From assembly GCA_029225165.1 (NCBI GenBank), contig JAQXVY010000015.1:1-46406 (forward strand): a stretch of 46,406 nt of DNA, given 5' to 3'. A program made the translations under genes and the position numbers. Of this stretch, positions 8,643 to 16,207 are shown piece by piece. Position 1 is the first letter of the stretch, and the number at the start of each line of letters is the position of its first letter. This stretch comes from Oscillospiraceae bacterium (GTDB lineage Bacteria > Bacillota > Clostridia > Oscillospirales > Acutalibacteraceae). Below the pieces are notes generated by a model. The model searched no databases. It was not told the DNA's origin and saw only the letters and a list, made by a program, of their open reading frames with translations.

Positions 8643-10717
8643 TATGACTTTGTGTAGCCACAACCCTCTTTTGCACAGAAGATTGTCTGCTTTTTACCCT
8701 TCTTTTTATAGAGTATCTCTCCGCATTGAGGACACTTTTCGTTTACAGGCTCATACCAAGACATATAGTTACAGTCAGGGTAATTACTGCATCCGTAGAA
8801 AATCTTGCCCTTTTTGGTTTTGCGGGTTATAACCTCGCCGCCGCACTTTGGACAGCTGACGCCGATTTTTTCTACATACTTTTTGATGTTCTTACATTCG
8901 GGATAACCGGGACAGGCAATAAACTTACCGTATCTGCCAACCTTGACAACCATCTTTCTTCCGCAAAGCTCACAGACAATGTCGGTTTCGTCCTCTTTCA
9001 GCTTAATCTTAACACCTTCCATATCGGTCTTTGCCTTTTTAAGAGTTTTTTCAAAGTCAACATAGAAGTTGTCAAGGAGTTCAACCCATTCCTTTTCGCC
9101 ATGCTCAACCACATCCAAATCATCTTCCATTTGGGCTGTGAATTTAACATTTACGATTTTAGGGAAACGCTCCTTCAAGAGATTAACAAGTGCCTCGCCA
9201 AGCTCTGTTGGGATTAAAGCCTTTGCCTCTCTCTTAACATATTCACGGCTTGTGATTGTGGTAATTGTTGCGGCATATGTTGACGGACGACCGATTCCGT
9301 TTTCTTCAAGCGCCTTAATTAATGATGCCTCGGTAAACCTTGCAGGTGGCTGGGTAAAGTGCTGATTAGGTACAATTTCCTTAACCTTTACAGGCATTTC
9401 CTTTTCAAGTGGAGGAAGCTGCTTTTCCTTTGTACCCTCTGCATCACTGCTGTCAACATACAGCTTTGTGTAGCCGTCAAAGTCAACTCTGTAGCCTGAT
9501 GCCTTAAATACATATCCGTTTGCTGTGATTTCAGCCTGAGTTGTCTTGTGGATACAGTCAGCCATCTGACAGGCTGTGAATCTTTCCCAAATCAGCTTAT
9601 ACAGCTTATACTGTTCTATTGTAAGGCTGGACTTAACCTTTTCAGGTGAAAGTGAAGGAATTGCAGGACGAATAGCCTCGTGACCGTCCTGTGCATTGGA
9701 ACGGGACTTATAAAATCTTGGCTTTTCAGGCAGGTATTCTTCCCCGAAGTTTTCTTTGATATAACTTGTAACCTCTGCAACTGCGTCGTTGGAAATTCTC
9801 AGGGAGTCGGTTCTCATATATGTGATAAGACCAGTTGTACCGTAGCCCTCTACATCAACACCTTCATACAGCTCCTGAGCAATTTTCATTGTTCGTCTTG
9901 ACTGATAGCCAAGCTTTCTTGATGCCTCCTGTTGGAGGGTGGAGGTTATAAATGGCGGATATGGTGACTTTTTCCTTGTGCCATTCCTTACTTTTGTTAC
10001 AATAAATTCGGCATCCTTGATTTCATCAAGGATTTTGTCTGCCTCTTCCTTGTTGGAGATTTTAATCTTTTTGCCGTCTTTGCCTGTTGCCAAGGCTGCA
10101 TTAAACACCTTTCGACTGGATTTTGGTGACATTTTTGCGTCAATTGACCAGTATTCCTCAGGCTTAAAGGCTCTTATTTCATTTTCTCTGTCAACAATCA
10201 GCTTTAATGCCACTGACTGAACACGACCGGCAGAAAGTCCTCTTCTAATTTTCTGGCTTACAAATGGACTGAGCTTGTAGCCCACAAGCCTGTCAAGAAT
10301 TCTTCTTGCCTGCTGTGCATTTACTAAATCTATATCAATGGAACGGGGATGCTCCATTCCGTTTTTTACACCTGTTTTTGTGATTTCGTTAAATTCAACA
10401 CGGTTCTTGTCATCTAAATTGAGTCCTAAAATGTATGCAAGATGCCAAGAAATTGCCTCTCCCTCACGGTCGGGGTCAGTTGCAAGGAAAATTTCGTCAC
10501 TTTTACCGGCTAAAGACTTTAGCTCGTCAACCAGCTTTTCCTTTCCCTTTATAATAGAATATTTTGGGGCATAATTATTCTTTATGTCAACAGCCAAACG
10601 AGCCTTTGGCAAATCACGCACATGACCCATTGAGGCAACAACCTCAAAGTCCTTACCCAAATATTTTTTTATTGTTTTAGCCTTAGCAGGTGACTCCACT
10701 ATTACTAATTTTGACAT
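8642..10717 (-). CDS. topA: DNA topoisomerase I (type IA)
   Basis: This enzyme relaxes negative supercoils through a transient 5'-phosphotyrosine break. The 691-residue protein starts with a Toprim domain (VIVESPAKAKTI; DPDREGEA at 81-88). The catalytic tyrosine is Tyr300 in LITYMRTD. Three C-terminal cysteine-rich zinc ribbons follow, beginning CELCGRKM, CPKCGGEV and CPQCGEIL. It starts 21 bases after dprA with a strong GGAGG ribosome binding site, so it can be translated independently. The dprA-topA-trmFO order is common in Firmicutes. Confidence 0.98.
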   Translation of the reverse strand: MSKLVIVESPAKAKTIKKYLGKDFEVVASMGHVRDLPKARLAVDIKNNYAPKYSIIKGKEKLVDELKSLAGKSDEIFLATDPDREGEAISWHLAYILGLNLDDKNRVEFNEITKTGVKNGMEHPRSIDIDLVNAQQARRILDRLVGYKLSPFVSQKIRRGLSAGRVQSVALKLIVDRENEIRAFKPEEYWSIDAKMSPKSSRKVFNAALATGKDGKKIKISNKEEADKILDEIKDAEFIVTKVRNGTRKKSPYPPFITSTLQQEASRKLGYQSRRTMKIAQELYEGVDVEGYGTTGLITYMRTDSLRISNDAVAEVTSYIKENFGEEYLPEKPRFYKSRSNAQDGHEAIRPAIPSLSPEKVKSSLTIEQYKLYKLIWERFTACQMADCIHKTTQAEITANGYVFKASGYRVDFDGYTKLYVDSSDAEGTKEKQLPPLEKEMPVKVKEIVPNQHFTQPPARFTEASLIKALEENGIGRPSTYAATITTITSREYVKREAKALIPTELGEALVNLLKERFPKIVNVKFTAQMEDDLDVVEHGEKEWVELLDNFYVDFEKTLKKAKTDMEGVKIKLKEDETDIVCELCGRKMVVKVGRYGKFIACPGYPECKNIKKYVEKIGVSCPKCGGEVITRKTKKGKIFYGCSNYPDCNYMSWYEPVNEKCPQCGEILYKKKGKKQTIFCAKEGCGYTKS

Positions 10718-10738
10718 ATTTACTCTATCCTCCGATAG

Positions 10739-11917
10739 TTACTTTATTTTATATTGTCTTCCCTTTAGGGAAACAATGAGATTTTTCATTTCTAAATTTG
10801 TGAGAATACCCGAAACCTTGAAAACCGGCAATCCGCTTTTCTCGGCTACATCATCAATGTGCATCGGGGTACTTCCCAAGGTGTGATATACAATACTGGT
10901 TTTTTCGTCCAGTTCTACATCATACCTATGACCTGTTATAAATTCTTTTTCTTCTTTTTCCTTTGATTTTTTCGCAGGAATTTTAAGTATTTTCCCGTCG
11001 GGAATGTCATACTCGTCATCCTCGTACACTTCTAAATCATTATATTCATTAAAGTATTTTAGGATGTCCAAATATGTGGTTACCGGAACAGCACCGTCCT
11101 TAATAAGCTCGTTTGAACCCATAGAGTGTATACTGTTAATGTTGCCCATAACAGCAAAAACAGCCTTTCCCTGGTCATTTGCAAAGGACGCTGTGTGTAA
11201 GGAACCGCTTTTCTTACCTGCTTCAACCACAAGCAAACCCTTTGAAAGGGCAGAAATAATACGGTTTCGTGCTACAAAATGATGTGGTAATGCCTCTGTA
11301 CCCGGAGGATACTCGGTGATAAGGCAACCTCTTGCGGTGATAGCCTTTCTCATAGGTTCATTTTGTACAAGATAGGGATAGTTTATTCCGCAACCCAAAA
11401 CGCAAATGGTTATTGCGTCGGCATTTAGTGCGCCTGTATGGGCTGAGCTGTCAATCCCTAAAGCGCCTCCGCTTACAATGGTTACTTTCTTCTTAGCAAG
11501 ATTGTAAGAGATACTGTAAGCAACCTTTTTGCCGTAGGAAGATGCGTTTCGTGTGCCTACAATGCCTATTGTAAGCAAATTATCTACCCTTGGAAGATAA
11601 CCGGAAACATAGATTACAGCAGGTGGATTATGGATATTCCTCAGGCACTGAGGATACCTCTCATCATCAATAGCATAAATCTGGTAGCCAAGGTCATTAC
11701 ATTCCTTAATGATTTCATCTGCCTTTTCAATAGGTGTTGAGTGCATTTTGTCAATTTCTTTATCAGAAAAAATCCCCAGAAACTTCCACTCAAAATCACC
11801 GCCATTGTAAAGTGAGGACATATCGGTGTATATTCCAAGGTCATAAATCTTTTTGATTTTCATACTGCCGTATCCAAGGCACAGGCTAAGCCATATATAA
11901 TAACGAGTGTTATTCAT
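10739..11917 (-). CDS. dprA: DNA-processing protein DprA
   Basis: DprA loads RecA onto incoming single-stranded DNA during transformation; it is widely conserved even in bacteria not known to be competent. The start at 11917 gives 392 residues and a typical family beginning (MNNTRYYIWLSLCLGYGS). A longer reading from 11995 would lie inside the upstream gene and is rejected. The Rossmann-like core has VGTRNAS at 120-126 and SGGALGIDSSAH at 149-160, and an RNRIIS motif comes later. The last 70 residues or so resemble the winged-helix DML1 domain. The start overlaps the end of the methyltransferase gene by 8 bases. Confidence 0.95.
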   Translation of the reverse strand: MNNTRYYIWLSLCLGYGSMKIKKIYDLGIYTDMSSLYNGGDFEWKFLGIFSDKEIDKMHSTPIEKADEIIKECNDLGYQIYAIDDERYPQCLRNIHNPPAVIYVSGYLPRVDNLLTIGIVGTRNASSYGKKVAYSISYNLAKKKVTIVSGGALGIDSSAHTGALNADAITICVLGCGINYPYLVQNEPMRKAITARGCLITEYPPGTEALPHHFVARNRIISALSKGLLVVEAGKKSGSLHTASFANDQGKAVFAVMGNINSIHSMGSNELIKDGAVPVTTYLDILKYFNEYNDLEVYEDDEYDIPDGKILKIPAKKSKEKEEKEFITGHRYDVELDEKTSIVYHTLGSTPMHIDDVAEKSGLPVFKVSGILTNLEMKNLIVSLKGRQYKIK

Positions 11918-12704
11918 CTTTAGACATTTCCCACATAATAATACTTGCGGCAACACCTGCGTTGAGAGAATCAATCTTTCCCGACATAGGAACAATAACC
12001 TGATGATTACAAGCGTTTATTGTCTGTTTGCTAAGTCCGTTTGCCTCGTTGCCGATTGCAACAAGGGAATTTTGAGGGAAAGAAAAATCTCCAAGATGTT
12101 GTGCATCACTTGTTAGGCAAGCTGCAAAGGATTTGCCAAAGCGGTTAAACTCGTTTGATATAAAGCTTGAGGCAGAATCGATTATATAGAAAGGAACTCT
12201 GAAAATTGCCCCCATACTTCCCCTTACAACCTTTGGGCTGTAAACATCACAGGAGTCAGATGTGATAAACACACCTCTTATGTTGAATGCGTCGGCAGAC
12301 CTTAAAACAGTCGAAATATTTTCGGGATTTTGGACATTCTCAAGAAGTACATACTTGCCATCATAATCAATTTTATCAATATCAATGTTTTTGTCAAGTG
12401 TTTTCATCACCATAAGCACACCCTGAGGTGATTTTGTGTCGGACAAAACATTAAACAGGCTGTTAGGTACGACAACAGATTCCTCCGCTATATCCTCAAG
12501 TCTTTTGCACAGCTCCATATTCCTTGTGTAAAAGCTTTCGGAGGAAACAAAAATATCTGCCCTTCTGTCGGATATTAATACATCCTGGCAAATTCTTAAG
12601 CCCTCTGCAACGAACTGTTTGCTTTTTAGTCTGTACTTTTTTTGCTTAATAAGCTTATGTATATGCTTAACAACAGAATTATCCCTGCTATTTACAAATT
12701 TCAT
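11910..12704 (-). CDS. TrmH/SpoU-family RNA 2'-O-ribose methyltransferase
   Basis: This is a SPOUT-fold RNA methyltransferase of the TrmH family (RlmB/YsgA-like). The 264-residue protein has an N-terminal substrate-binding region (about 1-100; SRDNSVVKHIHKL and FVAEGLRI) and a C-terminal SPOUT domain with the three family motifs: LLENVQNPENISTVLRSADA, a middle VAIGNEANGLS, and a final SLNAGVAASI. The last lies where others have SLNVSVA. The exact target (23S rRNA or tRNA) cannot be read from the sequence. It is first in the run leading to dprA and topA and follows the terminator of the rplT operon. Confidence 0.9.
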   Translation of the reverse strand: MKFVNSRDNSVVKHIHKLIKQKKYRLKSKQFVAEGLRICQDVLISDRRADIFVSSESFYTRNMELCKRLEDIAEESVVVPNSLFNVLSDTKSPQGVLMVMKTLDKNIDIDKIDYDGKYVLLENVQNPENISTVLRSADAFNIRGVFITSDSCDVYSPKVVRGSMGAIFRVPFYIIDSASSFISNEFNRFGKSFAACLTSDAQHLGDFSFPQNSLVAIGNEANGLSKQTINACNHQVIVPMSGKIDSLNAGVAASIIMWEMSKDE

Positions 12705-12741
12705 CTTTTTACCCTCAACTGTTCCTCATAAAAAATAGTAA

Positions 12742-12768
12742 AAGCGTTTGAGTAAAACCCAAACGCAT
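12742..12768 (-). terminator. Rho-independent terminator after rplT
   Basis: On the minus strand, GCGTTTG (12750-12744 complement) and CAAACGC arms pair around a 9-base loop, followed by a T-rich tail (TTTTACTATTTTTT). It lies 6 bases after the rplT stop and separates the infC operon from the downstream methyltransferase gene. Confidence 0.85.
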
Positions 12769-12773
12769 AGTAC

Positions 12774-13124
12774 TTAAGCTTTTGTTACTTTTTCTACAAG
12801 GCTTGCAAAAGAAGCAGGGTCAGAAATAGCAATCTCAGAAAGCATCTTTCTGTTAAGGTCAATACCTGCCTTCTTAAGGCCGTTCATAAATGTGCTGTAA
12901 TTTGTACCGTTAGCCTTGCAAGCTGCAGAAATTCTTGTGATCCAGAGTCTTCTGAAATCTCTCTTCTTCTGCTTACGACCGATATATGCATAGTTACCGG
13001 ACTTCATTACCTGCTGTTTAGCCATCTTAAAGTGCTTGCTCTTAGCACCATAGTAACCCTTAGCCAGCTTTAAAGTTTTGTTTCTTCTTTTGCGAGTCAT
13101 CATCGCGCCTTTTACACGTGCCAT
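12774..13124 (-). CDS. rplT: 50S ribosomal protein L20
   Basis: L20 is an early-assembly protein of the large subunit that binds 23S rRNA. The 116-residue length is standard, and the basic N-terminus [20 protein letters not shown] is characteristic. In B. subtilis, L20 represses its own infC-rpmI-rplT operon by binding the mRNA leader; the structured leader upstream of infC here fits that type of control, though L20 binding is inferred. The ATG has GGAGGTAAG upstream, 49 bases after rpmI. Confidence 0.98.
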   Translation of the reverse strand: MARVKGAMMTRKRRNKTLKLAKGYYGAKSKHFKMAKQQVMKSGNYAYIGRKQKKRDFRRLWITRISAACKANGTNYSTFMNGLKKAGIDLNRKMLSEIAISDPASFASLVEKVTKA

Positions 13125-13173
13125 TTATATCTTACCTCCGTTATTCGCTAAGTTAAAAATTTTGTTTGATTGA

Positions 13174-13371
13174 TTATTTGTAAGGAATCAATCTCTTGAT
13201 TTGAGCTGTATTTGTCTTGTCAGCTACACAGGTCTGTCTTAGACCTCTCTTACGCTTAGTGTTCTTTTTGTTCAAGATATGCTGTTTGTTAGCGTGAGCA
13301 CGGATAACCTTGCCGTTCTTAGAAAGCTTAAATCTCTTTTTTGCACCGCTATGTGTCTTAATCTTTCCCAT
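13174..13371 (-). CDS. rpmI: 50S ribosomal protein L35
   Basis: This is the small basic large-subunit protein of 65 residues, starting MGKIKTHSGAKKRFKLSKNG, typical of L35. It is the middle gene of infC-rpmI-rplT, 21 bases after infC, with a strong GGAGG ribosome binding site. The order matches the operon found across bacteria. Confidence 0.98.
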   Translation of the reverse strand: MGKIKTHSGAKKRFKLSKNGKVIRAHANKQHILNKKNTKRKRGLRQTCVADKTNTAQIKRLIPYK

Positions 13372-13392
13372 TATGAAAATCCTCCTTAAAAA

Positions 13393-13911
13393 TTACTTAT
13401 TTGTCTTAGGGGCAAGAAACATTAACATATTTCTTCCCTCCAGCTTTGCAGGTTTCTCAACAACAGCAACCTCTTCGCAAGCATCGGCAAATCTTTTCAT
13501 GGTGTTGTAGCCCTGTTCGGGATGACCCATTTCTCTGCCTCTGAAACGAATAGAAACCTTAACCTTATCGCCTTTTTTAATGAACTTAAGAGCGTTGTTA
13601 AGCTTTGTGTTGAAATCGTGTACATCAATGTTTAAAGAAAGTCTTACTTCCTTAATGTCGATTGTACGCTGGTTTTTCTTATTCTCTTTCTCTCTCTTAG
13701 CCTGTTCAAAACGATACTTACCATAGTCCATAACCTTGCACACAGGTGGTTTTGCCTGTGGAGCAATCTTAACTAAGTCAAGGTTACTCTCTACTGCAAT
13801 ATTGAAAGCCTTTTCGGAAGACATAATGCCGAGCTGTTCACCGTCGGCACCGATAAGCCTTACTTCCTTGTCACGAACTTCCTCGTTAATTTGTAGTTTC
13901 TTGTTGCTGAT
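13393..13911 (-). CDS. infC: Translation initiation factor IF-3, apparent AUC start codon
   Basis: IF-3 binds the 30S subunit, prevents premature 50S joining and rejects non-AUG initiation. The start is placed at an ATC at 13911-13909, eight bases after a run of six G, giving 172 residues beginning (M)SNKKLQINEEVRDKEVRL, the usual IF-3 N-terminus. The first in-frame ATG, at 13824, would remove about 30 residues of conserved N-terminal domain. A rare start (AUU in E. coli and Bacillus) is a known feature of infC, letting IF-3 repress its own synthesis; AUC would serve the same purpose. The C-terminal domain (IRFRGREMGHPEQGY) is intact. The leader upstream adds a second control layer. Confidence 0.95.
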   Translation of the reverse strand: MSNKKLQINEEVRDKEVRLIGADGEQLGIMSSEKAFNIAVESNLDLVKIAPQAKPPVCKVMDYGKYRFEQAKREKENKKNQRTIDIKEVRLSLNIDVHDFNTKLNNALKFIKKGDKVKVSIRFRGREMGHPEQGYNTMKRFADACEEVAVVEKPAKLEGRNMLMFLAPKTNK

Positions 13912-13939
13912 TTTCGATTCCCCCCAAAAGAAATTAAAA

Positions 13940-14076
13940 AGAAATAATAAAAGCGGACAGATAACTCCGTCCGCTACAATACAAAAACACTACAAAAATA
14001 AGTCTTGTGAATAAGTATTGACCCACGCAGACGGCACCCCGTAGGTGAAAGCATAACTGCCTTTCTTTCTTTTACT
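13940..14076 (-). promoter_or_regulatory. Structured leader with terminator hairpin upstream of infC (L20/IF3-type attenuator candidate)
   Basis: The leader can form three minus-strand stems in order: GCAG (14060-14057) with CTGC (14030-14027), enclosing CACC/GGTG around a 5-base loop; CAATAC (14020-14015) with GTATTG (13982-13977), enclosing CACAA/TTGTxGTG; and a terminator stem AGCGGAC/GTCCGCT (13975-13952) followed by a T-rich tract before the infC ribosome binding site. A terminator between promoter and start codon suggests premature termination control. In B. subtilis the same operon is controlled this way by L20. I cannot confirm a match to the Rfam L20 leader model. Confidence 0.7.
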
Positions 14077-14081
14077 CGACT

Positions 14082-14110
14082 ATTATATATGAGTGCATTT
14101 ATTTTGTCAA
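14082..14110 (-). promoter_or_regulatory. Sigma-A-type promoter of infC-rpmI-rplT
   Basis: TTGACA (complement of 14105-14110) and TATAAT (complement of 14082-14087) are separated by exactly 17 bases, a consensus promoter reading left into the infC leader. Its -35 box lies 7 bases from that of the divergent protease promoter. Confidence 0.88.
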
Positions 14111-14117
14111 GTATTTT

Positions 14118-14146
14118 TTGACATTTATATTTATTTTTGATAAAAT
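14118..14146 (+). promoter_or_regulatory. Sigma-A-type promoter of the CPBP protease-tadA pair
   Basis: TTGACA at 14118-14123 and TAAAAT at 14141-14146 have a 17-base spacer, 30 bases before the start codon at 14177. It is back-to-back with the infC promoter. Confidence 0.8.
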
Positions 14147-14176
14147 AATACCAGTAAATTTACAGAGGAAAACAGT

Positions 14177-15205
14177 ATGAACGCTTATTATAGAGATGAT
14201 TTGGAAAAAATAAATCAGATAAATCTAAATAACAGAAAAAAATACGAGAAAAAATTAATACGAAAATCCTGCAACAAGATAGGATTTTTGCTATTCATAA
14301 CCACTATTGCAATGAATGGTTTTGCAATGCTTTTATCCTTAATTTTAATGTTCACAGGCAATGTGGACATTACAGGTAAAACAGGCATCGGCGGAATTTC
14401 CTACCCTATATACTACCTTTTAAACGGTATTTTGGAGTTTTTGGGATTTTTTATTGTGCCGGTTATTTTCTGTTTAATATTCAAATTTAAGTTGTCGGAT
14501 GCTCTGCCTGTGAGAGGTAAAGGAAAATATAATATCCCTCTCCTTGTAATAGGCGGATATGCAATTTGTACTATATCCAACTACGCTGTTTCACTGTTAA
14601 GCAGTAATTTAAGTCTGTTTGGGCTTGAAAATAAATCAGGTTTAGTCACAGAGGCAAAGACACCAAAGGAACAAATAATCTACTTTATATGTATTGCAAT
14701 TATTCCTGCAATTACCGAGGAAATCGCATTTAGAGGTATTGTACTGAATTTTCTAAGACAATATGGTGACGGTTTTGCAATACTTGTTTCATCAATGCTT
14801 TTCGGTATTATTCACGGAAATTTTGTTCAAATACCCTTTGCCTTTATTGTAGGACTTGTATGTGCTGTACTTGTTGTAAAGACAAATTCCATTATACCGT
14901 CAATACTGCTCCATCTACTAAATAACGGAACATCAGTTTTGTTAGACTGCATCAAAGAATACACATCAAAGGGTGTTTACGATTTTGTGTCAACAATGAT
15001 TGTTATGACACTGACCATTTTGGGGTTTATTGCAATTATAATCCTTTGCAAAAAGGGCTTTGACTTAAAATTCCAAAGCAGTAAGGAAATCTTATGCCTT
15101 AAAACCAAGGATAAAATCACAGCCTTTTTGACTAATCCTGGAATGATAATATTTGTATCCTTCTATATTATTTATGCTTTAGGTGTTTTGTTTGGGTATG
15201 TATAA
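14177..15205 (+). CDS. CPBP-family intramembrane metalloprotease (CAAX protease / Abi)
   Basis: This is a multi-pass membrane protein of 342 residues. Motif 1 of the CPBP (Rce1/Abi) family, EEIAFRG, is at 181-187 with the catalytic Glu pair and Arg186; motif 2 (FGIIHGN) is at 209-215 with His213. Hydrophobic segments occur near 36-60, 85-105, 120-145, 168-180, 200-250 and 272-292, with a last one at the C-terminus. The N-terminal 35 residues are basic and cytosolic-looking. Family roles include prenyl-protein processing, bacteriocin self-immunity and stress signalling; none can be assigned here. The ribosome binding site is GAGGAAAAC. The stop overlaps the tadA start region, suggesting coupling. 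Confidence 0.88.
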   Translation: MNAYYRDDLEKINQINLNNRKKYEKKLIRKSCNKIGFLLFITTIAMNGFAMLLSLILMFTGNVDITGKTGIGGISYPIYYLLNGILEFLGFFIVPVIFCLIFKFKLSDALPVRGKGKYNIPLLVIGGYAICTISNYAVSLLSSNLSLFGLENKSGLVTEAKTPKEQIIYFICIAIIPAITEEIAFRGIVLNFLRQYGDGFAILVSSMLFGIIHGNFVQIPFAFIVGLVCAVLVVKTNSIIPSILLHLLNNGTSVLLDCIKEYTSKGVYDFVSTMIVMTLTILGFIAIIILCKKGFDLKFQSSKEILCLKTKDKITAFLTNPGMIIFVSFYIIYALGVLFGYV

Positions 15206-15659
15206 TGAAATTTTTATGAAAGAGGCTCTTCTTCAGGGTAAACTTGCTTTAGAGAAGAACGAAGTGCCTGTTGGGGCGGTAATTGTTAAAGACGGAAACA
15301 TAATAGCAAAAGCACATAACGACAGGGAGCTTTCCAAAAACGCACTTCATCACGCAGAGATACTTGCAATAGACAAGGCTTGTAAAATCTTAGGCGGATG
15401 GCGACTTTGGCAATGCGAAATGTATGTTACAATGGAGCCTTGCCCCATGTGTGCCGGTGCAATTGTAAACGCAAGAATACCACAGATATACTTTGGAGCA
15501 TATGACAATAAGTACGGTGCCTGTGGTTCTGAAATTGATGTTTTAAAGATGAAAAATAATTTTAATGTAGAATATTCCGGCGGGTATTTAGAGGAAGAGT
15601 CACTAAAGCTTTTTGATGAATTTTTTAGATATTTAAGGGGTAAAAATAACAAGAAATAA
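15198..15659 (+). CDS. tadA: tRNA-specific adenosine-34 deaminase TadA
   Basis: TadA converts wobble adenosine to inosine in tRNA-Arg(ACG). The 153-residue protein has the zinc cytidine-deaminase fold: HAE at 52-54 (zinc ligand His and proton-shuttle Glu) and PCPMCAGA with Cys82 and Cys85. The start is the ATG at 15198, overlapping the last codons of the protease gene; a longer reading from 15183 is possible but does not fit the family. No strong ribosome binding site is visible, so coupling to the protease gene is likely. A strong hairpin terminator follows directly. Confidence 0.95.
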   Translation: MYNEIFMKEALLQGKLALEKNEVPVGAVIVKDGNIIAKAHNDRELSKNALHHAEILAIDKACKILGGWRLWQCEMYVTMEPCPMCAGAIVNARIPQIYFGAYDNKYGACGSEIDVLKMKNNFNVEYSGGYLEEESLKLFDEFFRYLRGKNNKK

Positions 15660-15661
15660 TT

Positions 15662-15710
15662 AAAACGGAGTTGTCGTAACAAAGTGATTTTGCGACAACT
15701 CCGTTTTTTC
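15662..15710. terminator. Strong, probably bidirectional terminator between tadA and the DUF3990 cassette
   Basis: Arms AAAACGGAGTTGTCG (15662-15676) and CGACAACTCCGTTTT (15693-15707) form a perfect 15-bp stem. The plus strand continues with a T run; the minus strand reads into a T-rich tail, so it can also end transcription from the right. Confidence 0.9.
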
Positions 15711-15750
15711 TCTTGAATGAGTTTTGAAAATAGTTTGTTGAAATCTGCAA

Positions 15751-15960
15751 TTACCAAGCGTGTTTACCTGTGGCAAGCAAGCTATCAATATCCATATATG
15801 CGTTTTCTATATGCTCGGTGTGATAACCCCAATAGTTATCATAAATCTTTTGAGTAATACCGTGGTTATCCCATTCCTTAAGTACATCACCTGTTTTCAT
15901 ATTTTTATATCCTGCATAAAATTCAAGTAAATATATAAAAAAACTCATTTCCTCAGGCAT
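15751..15960 (-). CDS. DUF3791-like small protein
   Basis: This is a 69-residue protein starting MPEEMSFFIYLLEFYAGYKN and ending ENAYMDIDSLLATGKHAW. The pattern (hydrophobic helix, a conserved Tyr-His segment and a final D-I-D) resembles DUF3791 proteins, usually found beside DUF3990 genes. Its function is unknown; a role as inhibitor or accessory of the DUF3990 protein is a guess from gene order. The start at 15960 has GAGGTGAG upstream, one base after the middle gene's stop. A longer reading from 16047 would overlap that gene and is rejected. It is acidic and has no signal peptide or membrane helix. Confidence 0.75.
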   Translation of the reverse strand: MPEEMSFFIYLLEFYAGYKNMKTGDVLKEWDNHGITQKIYDNYWGYHTEHIENAYMDIDSLLATGKHAW

Positions 15961-15961
15961 A

Positions 15962-16207
15962 TTACTCACCTCGTATATAGATAGATTTTTTGGGGTCACC
16001 GGTAACTTTTTCGGTTTCCCAAATTTCAAATATTGCACCGGCACCAAATGAAGTCAGTCCACATTCTTCATTTTCAAGCATTTCGTGGGTTTTTGAAGAA
16101 ACGAATTGTCTGAGGGCATCCATATAACTGTAGCCATATTTTTCTGATATCATCTTAACAACTTCAGCATTATAATAATCAATTATTTCAGGTTCTAAAC
16201 GCTTCAT
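15962..16207 (-). CDS. Conserved hypothetical protein, middle gene of the DUF3990 cassette
   Basis: This is an 81-residue soluble protein (MKRLEPEIIDYYNAEVVKMI...). I cannot name a domain for it. It has two predicted helices with EKYGYSYMDALRQF in the middle and a C-terminal IFEIWETEKVTGDP segment. It starts in a 4-base ATGA overlap with the DUF3990 gene, with GGAGGTGAG upstream, and stops one base before the DUF3791-like gene, so the three are almost certainly co-translated. Its small size and position suggest an antitoxin or adaptor, which is inference. Confidence 0.75.
   Translation of the reverse strand: MKRLEPEIIDYYNAEVVKMISEKYGYSYMDALRQFVSSKTHEMLENEECGLTSFGAGAIFEIWETEKVTGDPKKSIYIRGE

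Noticed and set aside
13393..13824. A shortened 143-residue IF-3
   Set aside because: The conserved N-terminal sequence continues upstream in frame to an ATC with a strong ribosome binding site.
14177..15205. Abi phage-defence role for the CPBP protein
   Set aside because: The Abi name is a family label only; there is no defence gene nearby and the partner gene is tadA.
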